From Actinomycetota bacterium (GTDB lineage Bacteria > Actinomycetota > Actinomycetes > Nanopelagicales > Nanopelagicaceae), in assembly GCA_005787645.1 (NCBI GenBank), contig SYAM01000048.1, positions 1 through 9,163 of the forward strand: 9,163 nucleotides of DNA, given 5' to 3'. Numbering within the stretch: position 1 is the first letter of the stretch; each line of letters starts with the position of its first letter. The translations under genes and the position numbers were made by a program. The notes below the pieces were generated by a model, which was given only the letters and a program-made list of their open reading frames with translations, did no database searches and was not told the origin of the DNA. Positions 1 to 6,205 of the stretch are shown one piece after another.

Positions 1-1
1 T

Positions 2-595
2 GCTAGTGACGCTCATTTTGCAGCACGCGCTAGCCAAGGCCATATTGGAAGAGCTCGATTTTTACTCCGTGAACCTCAGTCGCGCGCTCGCCGCGACGAA
101 GTCATCACGATGGCATTAGAGCTCCATGATGTTGCAGGGGCAATGACTGGTGCAGCGCGATTGATGGAGATTGCTGCTGAAGAGGCTGAGAGTGAGGCGA
201 GCGAACGGGACGAAGTGGAACGTGAGCAGTTATCCAACGCGTTAGGCGTGGGTGCAACAGGAAAGGCACCGACAGGCTCGAGTAAAGCATTGAAAGATTT
301 GGAGAAGGAGCAGAAATCTCGAATCACTCGTGCTACTCGCGATTCAATCGATCGCGCTTTACTTGATATCTCTACGGCATATCGCGATCTTTTAACCATT
401 CAGATGGGGATTGCTGGTGAACGAGAGTTAATCAATGAGCATCTACGTGCTCAGATTGAGAGACGTGCAGGTGCGTGCAGCGCTGAAGATGTAATGAAAC
501 GTTGGGAAGAGGTCATGGCAACCCGGCGCACATTGAAATTCAATGTAGCTCCATTGTTGACTTTGGAAGCGCTCTTATTGAAGGTCCGTTTTTGA
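2..595 (+). CDS. holB: DNA polymerase III subunit delta-prime, C-terminal part (5' end outside window)
   Basis: This is the delta-prime subunit of the replicative clamp loader, which helps load the beta sliding clamp on primed DNA in the cytoplasm. The frame is open from base 2 to TGA at 593-595, giving 197 residues. An internal ATG at 110 is not the start, because the upstream codons read ARASQGHIGRARFLLRE, the conserved AAA+ C-terminal motif (SQG-x-IGRA) of the DnaX/HolB family. The remainder is the helical collar region. Its 'ALKDLEKEQKSR-x-TRATRDSIDRALLDI' pattern is typical of actinobacterial delta-prime, where a lysine/arginine-rich helix precedes 'YRDLL'. The family is usually near 380-400 residues, so about half is present. 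The ATPase core and zinc module lie upstream. The next gene begins one base after the stop, which suggests co-transcription and translational coupling. Confidence 0.9.
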   Translation, partial: ASDAHFAARASQGHIGRARFLLREPQSRARRDEVITMALELHDVAGAMTGAARLMEIAAEEAESEASERDEVEREQLSNALGVGATGKAPTGSSKALKDLEKEQKSRITRATRDSIDRALLDISTAYRDLLTIQMGIAGERELINEHLRAQIERRAGACSAEDVMKRWEEVMATRRTLKFNVAPLLTLEALLLKVRF

Positions 596-596
596 G

Positions 597-2093
597 ATGT
601 TCTTGACTAAGCGGCGCGTAGTTCTATTCACGATAATGGCGATGGTCGCATCTGTTGCGGTCTTTCTTACCACTTCACGGAGCAATGGGTGGAGTTACTC
701 TGATTATCAAAAGCAACGGATCACCTGGCTTGCCTGCGGTGGTCCATTTCTTTGTACCGATGTCACTGTTCCCGTTGATCACTCCAATCCAGGGGGAGAG
801 CGGATGCAGTTATCGCTTGTGAAATATCCAGCGACTAATTCGAAGAAGCGGCTGGGTGCGCTTCTGGTGAATCCTGGTGGTCCAGGCGCGTCAGGCGTGC
901 ACTATGGCTACGCGGCTGAATATATAGTCAGCAAGGAGGTGTTAGAGGCTTACGACGTGATTGGTTTTGATCCGAGAGGAGTTGGCGGGAGTTCTGCAGA
1001 GCGATGTTTAACTAATAGTGAAACCGATCGATTGATAGAGGCAAATGGGCCACCAGTTGATGGTTTAGATATGGCTACTTTAGAAGCATCGTCGAAGATG
1101 CTGGCAACCAGATGTCAAGAGAAATTAGGCGATAGGTTGAAGTTCCTCGGTTCAGTTGAAGTAGTTCGTGACATGGATTTGATGCGTGCGGTACTTGGTG
1201 AAGAGAAATTGAATTTTCTTGGTAAAAGTTATGGAACTTATCTCGGTTTAGTTTATGCAAGTATGTTTCCCAAAAATGTGGGTCGTTTTGTGCTCGATGG
1301 TGTCGTCGATCCGAAATTAAGCGCTAATGAATTAAATAAAGCCCAGGCAATTGGTTTTGAAATCGCGCTTGATGCGTTCCTGGAAGATTGCCTCAGTAAA
1401 AAGAGTTGCTTCTTTCAAGGAACTATCGAAGAGGCTCGTGCTGAAGTAACAAACCTCCAAGAGAAAGTGGGAAAGAAAGCGCTCAATGGGAAAGATGATC
1501 GTCTTGCGACAAGTTCAATCTTCGCATTAGCGATGGTTGCTTCTTTGTACGACTCTGAAACAGGATGGCCAGCATTGAACAGCGCGCTGAAAGATATTTA
1601 TCAAGGAGAGGGAGCCCGATTATTTAATCTGGTCAATGATTATGTGGTTCGTGATGCCAAGGGACGTTACCCTTCGAATGAGAATGAGATTGCTTATATT
1701 GTTAATTGCATCGATCGCACTGACGACGCAAGCCCCGAGCGTTTAGCTTCGGATGCGAAGAAGTTTTCAGGCTTCGCACCACATTTTGGGCCGTACATCG
1801 CATGGTCGACTTTGCCCTGTCACTACTGGCCTTACGAGCCAGTTCGTCCGCCAGTGGAATTAAATGGCGCTGGAGCCGCAGAGTTCATTGTGATTGGCAC
1901 CACCCGCGACCCTGCGACCCCATATGCCTGGGCCACTGAGGTGACGGCAAAGTTCGAGTCAGCATTCTTGATCACTGCCGATGGTGATGGCCACACTGGC
2001 CATGGACGCGGTTCTTCGTGCGTGGATAGCGCCGTGGATACCTATTTGCTCTCAGGCGAGCTGCCCGCGCGTCCCCTGAGGTGTGCGCTTTAG
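597..2093 (+). CDS. Alpha/beta hydrolase with TAP-like C-terminal domain (secreted or membrane-anchored serine peptidase family)
   Basis: A 498-residue serine hydrolase of the tripeptidyl-aminopeptidase (Slp/TAP) type, which typically releases short peptides from protein N-termini outside the membrane. Residues 1-26 are basic (KRR) then hydrophobic, forming a signal peptide or single anchor. There is no lipobox cysteine. The oxyanion region is VNPGGPGASG (91-100), followed by FDPRGVGGSS (124-133). The nucleophile elbow is GKSYG with Ser211. The acid is probably Asp438 in TTRDPATPY and the base His466 in DGDGHTGHG. The C-terminal tail with SSCVDSAVDTYLLSG and a terminal cysteine matches the TAP-like domain (PF08386). 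An insertion between about 240 and 390 is the helical lid. The ATG lies one base after the holB stop with only a weak GAAGG about 12 bases upstream, so coupling to holB translation is likely. Substrate specificity is not readable. Confidence 0.88.
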   Translation: MFLTKRRVVLFTIMAMVASVAVFLTTSRSNGWSYSDYQKQRITWLACGGPFLCTDVTVPVDHSNPGGERMQLSLVKYPATNSKKRLGALLVNPGGPGASGVHYGYAAEYIVSKEVLEAYDVIGFDPRGVGGSSAERCLTNSETDRLIEANGPPVDGLDMATLEASSKMLATRCQEKLGDRLKFLGSVEVVRDMDLMRAVLGEEKLNFLGKSYGTYLGLVYASMFPKNVGRFVLDGVVDPKLSANELNKAQAIGFEIALDAFLEDCLSKKSCFFQGTIEEARAEVTNLQEKVGKKALNGKDDRLATSSIFALAMVASLYDSETGWPALNSALKDIYQGEGARLFNLVNDYVVRDAKGRYPSNENEIAYIVNCIDRTDDASPERLASDAKKFSGFAPHFGPYIAWSTLPCHYWPYEPVRPPVELNGAGAAEFIVIGTTRDPATPYAWATEVTAKFESAFLITADGDGHTGHGRGSSCVDSAVDTYLLSGELPARPLRCAL

Positions 2094-2136
2094 GGTTGGT
2101 CAAGAGCACCCCTTCGGATAGGGCAGGATTTACCTC

Positions 2137-2781
2137 GTGCATCTAGACCACATCTCTTATGTCGCATCACATGATCATCTCATCGATGAGGTGCAACGAA
2201 TCGGTTCGCGACTTGGCGCAGGTTTTATGGATGGAGGAATTCATCCACGCTTTGGCACACGTAACTTCACACTGCCACTTCAAGGTGGGCGGTATCTAGA
2301 GATTGTCTGTCCACTAGATCATCCTGCAGCTGATGCATCTGCGTTTGGCAAAGTTGTTTCACAACGTGCAAATGATGGCGGAGGATTACTTACCTGGGTC
2401 CTTTCAGTAAATGACATTACGAAATTTGAAGAGCGCTTGGGGCGCGAAAGCGTAGATGGACATCGCCGTCGCCCTGATGGCAGTGATTTGAATTGGAAGC
2501 AAATTGGAGTTCTGGGAACTCTCGAAGATCGCCAATTGCCATTCTTTATCGAGTGGCAAACAAAGGATCATCCATCGAAGGAAGCAAAACCTGTTGCCAA
2601 AATAGAGAAATTAGAGATTGCTGGAGATCCAGATCGCGTACGCGAATGGATTGGTGAAGATTTCAATTCAGCATTCGCGGGTATTGCATTGGAGTGGGTA
2701 GATCCAGCAGAGAACGATGGAGACACTGGAATTTTCGCAGTACATTTCTCAACGCCCAACGGCACATTTCGACTCGATTAA
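2137..2781 (+). CDS. Glyoxalase-like (VOC superfamily) domain protein
   Basis: A 214-residue protein resembling the Glyoxalase_3-like family (PF13468) of the vicinal oxygen chelate superfamily. The N-terminus LDHISYVA (3-10) places a potential metal ligand at His5. HPRFGTRNFTLPL (36-48) and GRYLEIV (51-57, Glu55) are the characteristic second and third strands, and LPFFIEW (134-140) leads into the second half, whose start is IEKLEIAG (156-163). The function of this branch is generally not established; members often annotate as VOC proteins of unknown substrate. The start is GTG at 2137, chosen because the protein then begins exactly at the VOC strand and an AGGA at 2125-2128 sits 8 bases upstream. 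It follows the hydrolase by 43 bases and ends 5 bases before the tRNA, so all four features probably share one transcript. Confidence 0.8.
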   Translation: MHLDHISYVASHDHLIDEVQRIGSRLGAGFMDGGIHPRFGTRNFTLPLQGGRYLEIVCPLDHPAADASAFGKVVSQRANDGGGLLTWVLSVNDITKFEERLGRESVDGHRRRPDGSDLNWKQIGVLGTLEDRQLPFFIEWQTKDHPSKEAKPVAKIEKLEIAGDPDRVREWIGEDFNSAFAGIALEWVDPAENDGDTGIFAVHFSTPNGTFRLD

Positions 2782-2786
2782 AGTCT

Positions 2787-2858
2787 GCCGCCTTAGCTCA
2801 GGGGTAGAGCAACGCACTCGTAATGCGTAGGTCCCGGGTTCAAATCCCGGAGGCGGCC
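2787..2858 (+). tRNA. tRNA-Thr (anticodon CGT)
   Basis: A complete cloverleaf can be folded. The acceptor stem is GCCGCCT (2787-2793) with AGGCGGC (2851-2857). The D stem is GCTC (2796-2799) with GAGC (2807-2810). The anticodon stem is ACGCA (2812-2816) with TGCGT (2824-2828), with loop CTCGTAA and anticodon CGT at 2819-2821, reading the Thr codon ACG. The T stem is CCGGG (2834-2838) with CCCGG (2846-2850), around loop TTCAAAT. All stems are fully paired. The discriminator is C2858, followed by a genome-encoded CCA at 2859-2861. A tRNA-Thr close to holB is a familiar actinobacterial arrangement. No promoter of its own is obvious in the 5-base gap after the VOC gene, so it is probably processed from the upstream operon transcript. 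Confidence 0.96.
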
Positions 2859-2862
2859 CCAC

Positions 2863-3993
2863 TCAAATTAGATTTTTGACGCCGCTGTATTTCTCAACCT
2901 TTTCGGGATCCAATTCGATTCCAATGCCAGGCCCACTAGGAATCTCGAGCATGCCTTCCTTATCAAGCACCCACGGTTTCTTAGTAATGTCATCTACATA
3001 CGGTGCACCTGTGCAGTACTCGACAAAGTTGGTGCGGTGGAAAGCGGAGGAGAGTTGGAGATCTGTTGCAAGACCTACGGCCGTGTTCCAACCGTGCGGA
3101 ATCATTTGTATTCCATGATCCTCTGCCATGTTGGCGATACGGCGCCACTCACTAATGCCACCACACTTGACCACATCGGGTTGGATGATGTCGAAGGCAC
3201 CTTGCGTGATAAAGGGAATGAAACTTTGGCGGCGAGTTAATACCTCTCCACCCGAGATTGGCACTGGTGAGGATTTGCGAAGCGTCTTAAAACCTTCGAG
3301 ATCATCTGGGTGAAGCGCTTCTTCGAACCAACCTACGTTGTACTCGGCCAACATGTGTGAGGCGTTAATTGCCCAACGCAAACTGCCCTTCCAGTATGCA
3401 TCAGAACCACCAGCATCGACCGCTAGGAAGCAATCATCACCAATTGCCTCGCGCGCGCTTCGAACGAGGAGTTCATCATTGGCAGGGCTAATCCGACCAA
3501 ATGTTCCCCAACCGATTTTGAATGCTTTGAAGCCTTGAGCAAGAAGGTTACGTAAGTTTGCTTGCATGATGGGCGGCTCATCCATGAGTAGCGATGCATA
3601 AGGCATCACTTTCTCACGTAAGCGACCACCGAAGAATCGACCAATCGGTTGCTTTGTTACCTTGCCGAAGAGATCCCAGAGCGCGATATCAATTCCGCTA
3701 ATTGTGTGGGTGATTGAACCACCTCGACCGAGCCAGAAGGTGTTCTGATGGAGCTTCTCGCTGACTCGCTCTGGCTCAAGAGCGCTCTCGCCGATGAGAA
3801 GTGGCTTGAGGATTTCAAGTGAGGCGCGAACTAATTCGTCACTGGTGAACACAGCACCGATACCGACGAGACCTCCGTCAGTATGAATCGCTACGAGCGT
3901 GTGAACGACATTCTCTGGTTCAAGTTCTTCGCTCCAACCACCCTTAGGTGTCGCACCTCTCAGGCCAGCAATTCTGATTTCAGTGATTTTCAC
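2863..3993 (-). CDS. Mandelate racemase/muconate lactonizing enzyme family protein (enolase superfamily, probable acid-sugar or hydroxy-acid dehydratase)
   Basis: A 376-residue cytoplasmic Mg-dependent enolase-superfamily enzyme, a full-length N-terminal capping domain plus (beta/alpha)7-beta barrel. Metal ligands appear as Asp193 (VDAGG), Glu224 or Glu225 (WFEEALHPDD) and Glu250 (SGGE). The mandelate-racemase-subgroup His-Asp dyad is His300 (IPHGWNT) with Asp273 (QPDVVKCGGI). The usual K-x-K motif is K159-I-G161 followed by WG, so the second lysine is missing, and the usual D-x-N at strand 3 is D-A-G. This argues for dehydratase-type rather than two-base racemase chemistry, but the substrate cannot be read. 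The start is GTG at 3991-3993, with AGAGAGGA (3999-4006, - strand) 5 bases upstream. The stop lies one base from the encoded CCA of the convergent tRNA-Thr. It is divergent from the amidohydrolase through a shared promoter region. Confidence 0.88.
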   Translation of the reverse strand: MKITEIRIAGLRGATPKGGWSEELEPENVVHTLVAIHTDGGLVGIGAVFTSDELVRASLEILKPLLIGESALEPERVSEKLHQNTFWLGRGGSITHTISGIDIALWDLFGKVTKQPIGRFFGGRLREKVMPYASLLMDEPPIMQANLRNLLAQGFKAFKIGWGTFGRISPANDELLVRSAREAIGDDCFLAVDAGGSDAYWKGSLRWAINASHMLAEYNVGWFEEALHPDDLEGFKTLRKSSPVPISGGEVLTRRQSFIPFITQGAFDIIQPDVVKCGGISEWRRIANMAEDHGIQMIPHGWNTAVGLATDLQLSSAFHRTNFVEYCTGAPYVDDITKKPWVLDKEGMLEIPSGPGIGIELDPEKVEKYSGVKNLI

Positions 3994-3998
3994 AGCGA

Positions 3999-4006
3999 TC
4001 CTCTCT
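3999..4006 (-). promoter_or_regulatory. Ribosome binding site of the mandelate-racemase-type gene
   Basis: Read on the - strand this is AGAGAGGA, a strong purine-rich Shine-Dalgarno match ending 5 bases before the GTG at 3991-3993. It supports GTG as the start. The site is also consistent with a leadered transcript of about 65 untranslated bases from the promoter at 4066-4094. Confidence 0.7.
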
Positions 4007-4034
4007 TGAACTCTTAATAGACGGTCGAAACTTA

Positions 4035-4050
4035 GTCAAAAAACCTTGAC
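4035..4050. repeat. Inverted repeat GTCAA-N6-TTGAC overlapping a -35 box
   Basis: GTCAA (4035-4039) and TTGAC (4046-4050) are perfect 5-base inverted arms separated by 6 bases. The right arm coincides with the TTGACA -35 box of the amidohydrolase promoter. It could be an operator half-site pair for a dimeric regulator. With arms this short, chance is a real alternative. Confidence 0.35.
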
Positions 4051-4073
4051 AGAGTATAGATACAGAGTATAGA
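4046..4073 (+). promoter_or_regulatory. Sigma-70-type promoter for the amidohydrolase gene
   Basis: A consensus -35 TTGACA (4046-4051) is followed after 16 bases by TATAGA (4068-4073), a 4 of 6 match to TATAAT. An alternative -10 two bases on (TAGATA, 4070-4075) gives an 18-base spacer. Initiation would fall near 4080, leaving about 36 untranslated bases before ATG 4116. The -10 shares the bases TATA with the oppositely oriented promoter at 4066-4094. Confidence 0.62.
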
Positions 4074-4074
4074 T
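4049..4074. repeat. Perfect 13-base tandem repeat, two copies, in the divergent promoter (candidate operator)
   Basis: The unit ACAGAGTATAGAT occurs twice without mismatch or gap, at 4049-4061 and 4062-4074. It fills the spacer and -10 of the + promoter and the -10 of the - promoter. The first copy and its junction form a small palindrome GTAT-AG-ATAC (4054-4063); the second copy ends in ATAG, which breaks that symmetry. A regulator bound here would cover both promoters. No regulator gene is present in the window, so the binding protein is unknown. A recent 13-base duplication without function is the alternative. Confidence 0.6.
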
Positions 4075-4094
4075 AGTTAGTAGGGTCTTGCCAA
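4066..4094 (-). promoter_or_regulatory. Sigma-70-type promoter for the mandelate-racemase-type gene
   Basis: Read on the - strand, TTGGCA (4089-4094) is followed after exactly 17 bases by TATACT (4066-4071). Each box matches the consensus at 5 of 6 positions. Initiation is predicted around 4059, giving a leader of about 65 bases. The -10 overlaps that of the + promoter with a 2-base offset. Confidence 0.65.
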
Positions 4095-4115
4095 CAATGC
4101 AAAGGATGAGTGGAC

Positions 4116-5714
4116 ATGTTAGATATCGCAATTCGAGGGGCCCACGTTGTCGATGGCACAGGGAAAGCTCGATATGTAGCGGATGTAGGAATTGTCGATG
4201 GCAAGATCACGAACATCGGAAATGTCGCTGCGGCAACAGTCGAGATCGATGGAGCAGGATTGACGCTCTCACCGGGATTTATCGACCCACATAGCCACTC
4301 TGATTTCACATTCCACACCAACCCTGACAATGAGAGTTCTGTCCATCAAGGAGTCACTACAGAGATCGTAGGAAACTGTGGTTTCTCGAGCGCTCCGCTC
4401 TCTGATGCCTCTATTTCCTTCACCGAAAAACGATTGAAAAATTATGCATATACCGGCGATGTCACCTGGCGGACTTTCGGTCAATATCTGCAAGAAGTAG
4501 AGCGCTTCAAGACCTCTACTAATTTCGCCTTTCTTATCGGACATAACAGCCTTCGCCTAGCAGCGGGCATTATGGGTGAAGAGAAAGTAACTGATGATCA
4601 ACTGAGAAGCATGAAGAACTTTATCGAAGATAGCATGGAAGCAGGTGCGCTGGGTTTGAGTTCTGGACTCGAATTTGCCCCCGGTGCTTATTCAACTTCT
4701 GCAGAATTGAAGGACATCATCACTTCAGTGGGCAAATACAACGGCATCTATGCAAGCCATGTTCGTAACCGAGATTCTGAAATCTTTGATGCAATAAACG
4801 AATTTGTCGATATCACTCGCGCTGGCGGTGTTCGTGGACAGATTTCACACTTCAATGTGCGCCATGACTCCAACGCACCGCAAAATGCATGGCGTCGTGC
4901 AGTCGACATTATGGAGAATGCACAGAAAGAGGGTCTCGACATCACCGCTGACACCACACCATTCCGTGAGGGAATAGGTGCGATGTATGCGATCTTGCCG
5001 CGTGACTTGGTCAATTTAGGACCAAAAGCAATTGCGGAAGCGGCCGCAGATCCAGCGATGCGCAAAGAGCTCCGAACGAAGTGTGACCGTTATTGGAGAT
5101 TCATCCATAAGGGACAGTGGCATCGCGTCTATCTCGAAGGCTCACCAAACTTCCCTGAGTTACAAGGTCTTTCCTTCCCAGAGATATCGCAATTACTTGG
5201 TAAAGATGAGTGGGATTGCTACTTCGACATTATAGCTGCGGCTGGTGAGCAATGCCTGAACCTCATAATGGTTGGTGAACTCTTCACTGATGAACATCTC
5301 AAGGAGATGATTTCCCACCCGGATTTTTCGCTAGGTGTCGATGGATATACGAGTACCGATCATGGCGCTCTATCTGAAGTCACCTCTTCACAACATCCCT
5401 ACTGTGGGCAAATCGAATATCTAGCGCACCATGTTCGTGAACTTGGCACGCTCACTCTCGAGACTGCAATTCACAAGATGACAAAGAAGGTCGCTGATCG
5501 ATTCAATATTCAAAAGCGTGGCGAGATCAAAGAGGGCAATTTCGCAGATTTGGTCCTCTTTAATGCGGACACAGTCAACAGTAGATCGACGATTCAGAAG
5601 CCCCAGGTGTACCCAGATGGAATCACTGCAGTGATCGTCAACGGTGAAATTGTCGTGCGCGACGGGGTGCATAAAGGCAAGCGTCCTGGACAAGTCATTC
5701 GTCGAACAGCTTAA
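4116..5714 (+). CDS. N-acyl-D-amino-acid deacylase (D-aminoacylase) family amidohydrolase
   Basis: A 532-residue metal-dependent amidohydrolase of the D-aminoacylase branch, which hydrolyses N-acyl bonds, classically releasing free D-amino acids in the cytoplasm. The N-terminal beta-sandwich is followed by the metal motif GFIDPHSHSD (54-63; His59, His61) and the branch-specific cysteine ligand Cys88 in EIVGNCGFS. Further ligands are His215 (YASHVR), His245 (QISHFN) and Asp409 (LGVDG). The Cys-His-His spacing closely matches characterised D-aminoacylases. LIGHNSLR and GLSSGLEFAPG are also family hallmarks, and GEIKEGNFADLVLF (469-482) closes the C-terminal sandwich. ATG 4116 is preferred because AAAGGA (4101-4106) lies 9 bases upstream; a GTG at 4110 would leave only 3. 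The segment after Asp409 reads HPYCGQ, so acyl and side-chain preference is uncertain. The stop overlaps the stop of the convergent tspO. Confidence 0.87.
   Translation: MLDIAIRGAHVVDGTGKARYVADVGIVDGKITNIGNVAAATVEIDGAGLTLSPGFIDPHSHSDFTFHTNPDNESSVHQGVTTEIVGNCGFSSAPLSDASISFTEKRLKNYAYTGDVTWRTFGQYLQEVERFKTSTNFAFLIGHNSLRLAAGIMGEEKVTDDQLRSMKNFIEDSMEAGALGLSSGLEFAPGAYSTSAELKDIITSVGKYNGIYASHVRNRDSEIFDAINEFVDITRAGGVRGQISHFNVRHDSNAPQNAWRRAVDIMENAQKEGLDITADTTPFREGIGAMYAILPRDLVNLGPKAIAEAAADPAMRKELRTKCDRYWRFIHKGQWHRVYLEGSPNFPELQGLSFPEISQLLGKDEWDCYFDIIAAAGEQCLNLIMVGELFTDEHLKEMISHPDFSLGVDGYTSTDHGALSEVTSSQHPYCGQIEYLAHHVRELGTLTLETAIHKMTKKVADRFNIQKRGEIKEGNFADLVLFNADTVNSRSTIQKPQVYPDGITAVIVNGEIVVRDGVHKGKRPGQVIRRTA
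5711..5714. other. Shared convergent stop site TTAA
   Basis: The palindrome TTAA holds TAA at 5712-5714 for the + strand amidohydrolase and TAA at 5711-5713 for the - strand tspO. The two reading frames overlap by four bases tail to tail. There is no room for a separate terminator on either strand between the genes. Confidence 0.9.
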
Positions 5715-6181
5715 TTTTTGATTGCGTATCCCACTGCAAGCGATGAGGCAATTGCCACCCAGATTTGATAGGGCAGTAGAGCTAGGCCGTATCCAATCGA
5801 CACCCTAAAGGTGATGACGGTGAGGGGAATTGTAAGAATTGCTGCGCTTACTAAAGCAATTGATGCACCAAGTAAATTATGTGGCGAGTAGAACAGGTAT
5901 GCCCAGACCAACGCAGTGATAACACTAAGGGCAAAGAAACCCAACCAAGTTAAAACTAGAGTGCGCGAGAGGTTCCGAGAGACTACAAACGAAGTAACAC
6001 CAAGCATGATGAAGTTGTAGGGCCAGATGATTCCAAAGATCCAACTAGGCGGCTGCCAGGATGGTCGATTGAGCGAGTAGTACCACCCAGGACTGCTATT
6101 TACCCAGAATCCAGATCCGGTTGCATAAATCGCCACAAGTGCAACCCCGACGATTGCTGCGATTGTCCGCCAACTCTCCAT
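5711..6181 (-). CDS. tspO: TspO/MBR family tryptophan-rich membrane protein
   Basis: A 156-residue integral membrane protein of the TspO/MBR (translocator protein/peripheral benzodiazepine receptor) family, which binds tetrapyrroles and has sensory or transport roles. Five hydrophobic segments are visible at roughly 6-24, 47-68, 75-97, 103-125 and 132-152, the number expected for the family. The hallmark loop after helix 1 is PGWYYSLNRPSWQPPSWIFG (31-50), with the conserved W-x-P-P-x-W core and a following IIWPYNF. LPYQIWVAIASSLAVGYAIKN (136-156) is the last helix. The start is ATG at 6179-6181 with no Shine-Dalgarno sequence but a TANNNT box 7 bases upstream, suggesting leaderless translation. 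The TAA at 5711-5713 shares the TTAA with the amidohydrolase stop. It has no obvious functional link with its neighbours. Confidence 0.9.
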   Translation of the reverse strand: MESWRTIAAIVGVALVAIYATGSGFWVNSSPGWYYSLNRPSWQPPSWIFGIIWPYNFIMLGVTSFVVSRNLSRTLVLTWLGFFALSVITALVWAYLFYSPHNLLGASIALVSAAILTIPLTVITFRVSIGYGLALLPYQIWVAIASSLAVGYAIKN

Positions 6182-6188
6182 GAAAGGG

Positions 6189-6194
6189 AATCTA
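6189..6194 (-). promoter_or_regulatory. Candidate leaderless -10 box for tspO
   Basis: Read on the - strand this is TAGATT, fitting the TANNNT extended pattern common in Actinobacteria. It lies exactly 7 bases before the ATG of tspO, the distance expected if transcription starts at the A of the ATG. No ribosome binding site is present, which agrees. No convincing -35 is seen. Confidence 0.5.
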
Positions 6195-6205
6195 TCAGCG
6201 TGCGC

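Noticed and set aside
76..399. Serine/alanine-rich open frame antisense to holB
   Set aside because: Its composition is what the reverse complement of a charged helical gene gives. No ribosome binding site or family motif is seen.
2110..2123. Short hairpin CCCT-N6-AGGG between the hydrolase and VOC genes, as a possible terminator
   Set aside because: The stem has only four pairs and no following T run, and the VOC gene lies just downstream with a good ribosome binding site.
4088..4544. Small open frames on both strands overlapping the amidohydrolase start (4088-4294 +, 4269-4544 -)
   Set aside because: They lie inside a strongly supported gene in other frames, and their translations show low-complexity or unrecognisable sequence.
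4110..5714. Amidohydrolase starting at GTG 4110
   Set aside because: The AAAGGA would be only 3 bases away. ATG 4116 has 9-base spacing and begins MLDIAIRG as usual for the family. The difference is two residues.
2863..5714. N-acylamino acid racemase plus D-aminoacylase pair, a known enzymatic combination
   Set aside because: N-acylamino acid racemases belong to the two-lysine muconate-lactonizing subgroup. This protein has the His-Asp dyad and lacks the second lysine of K-x-K.
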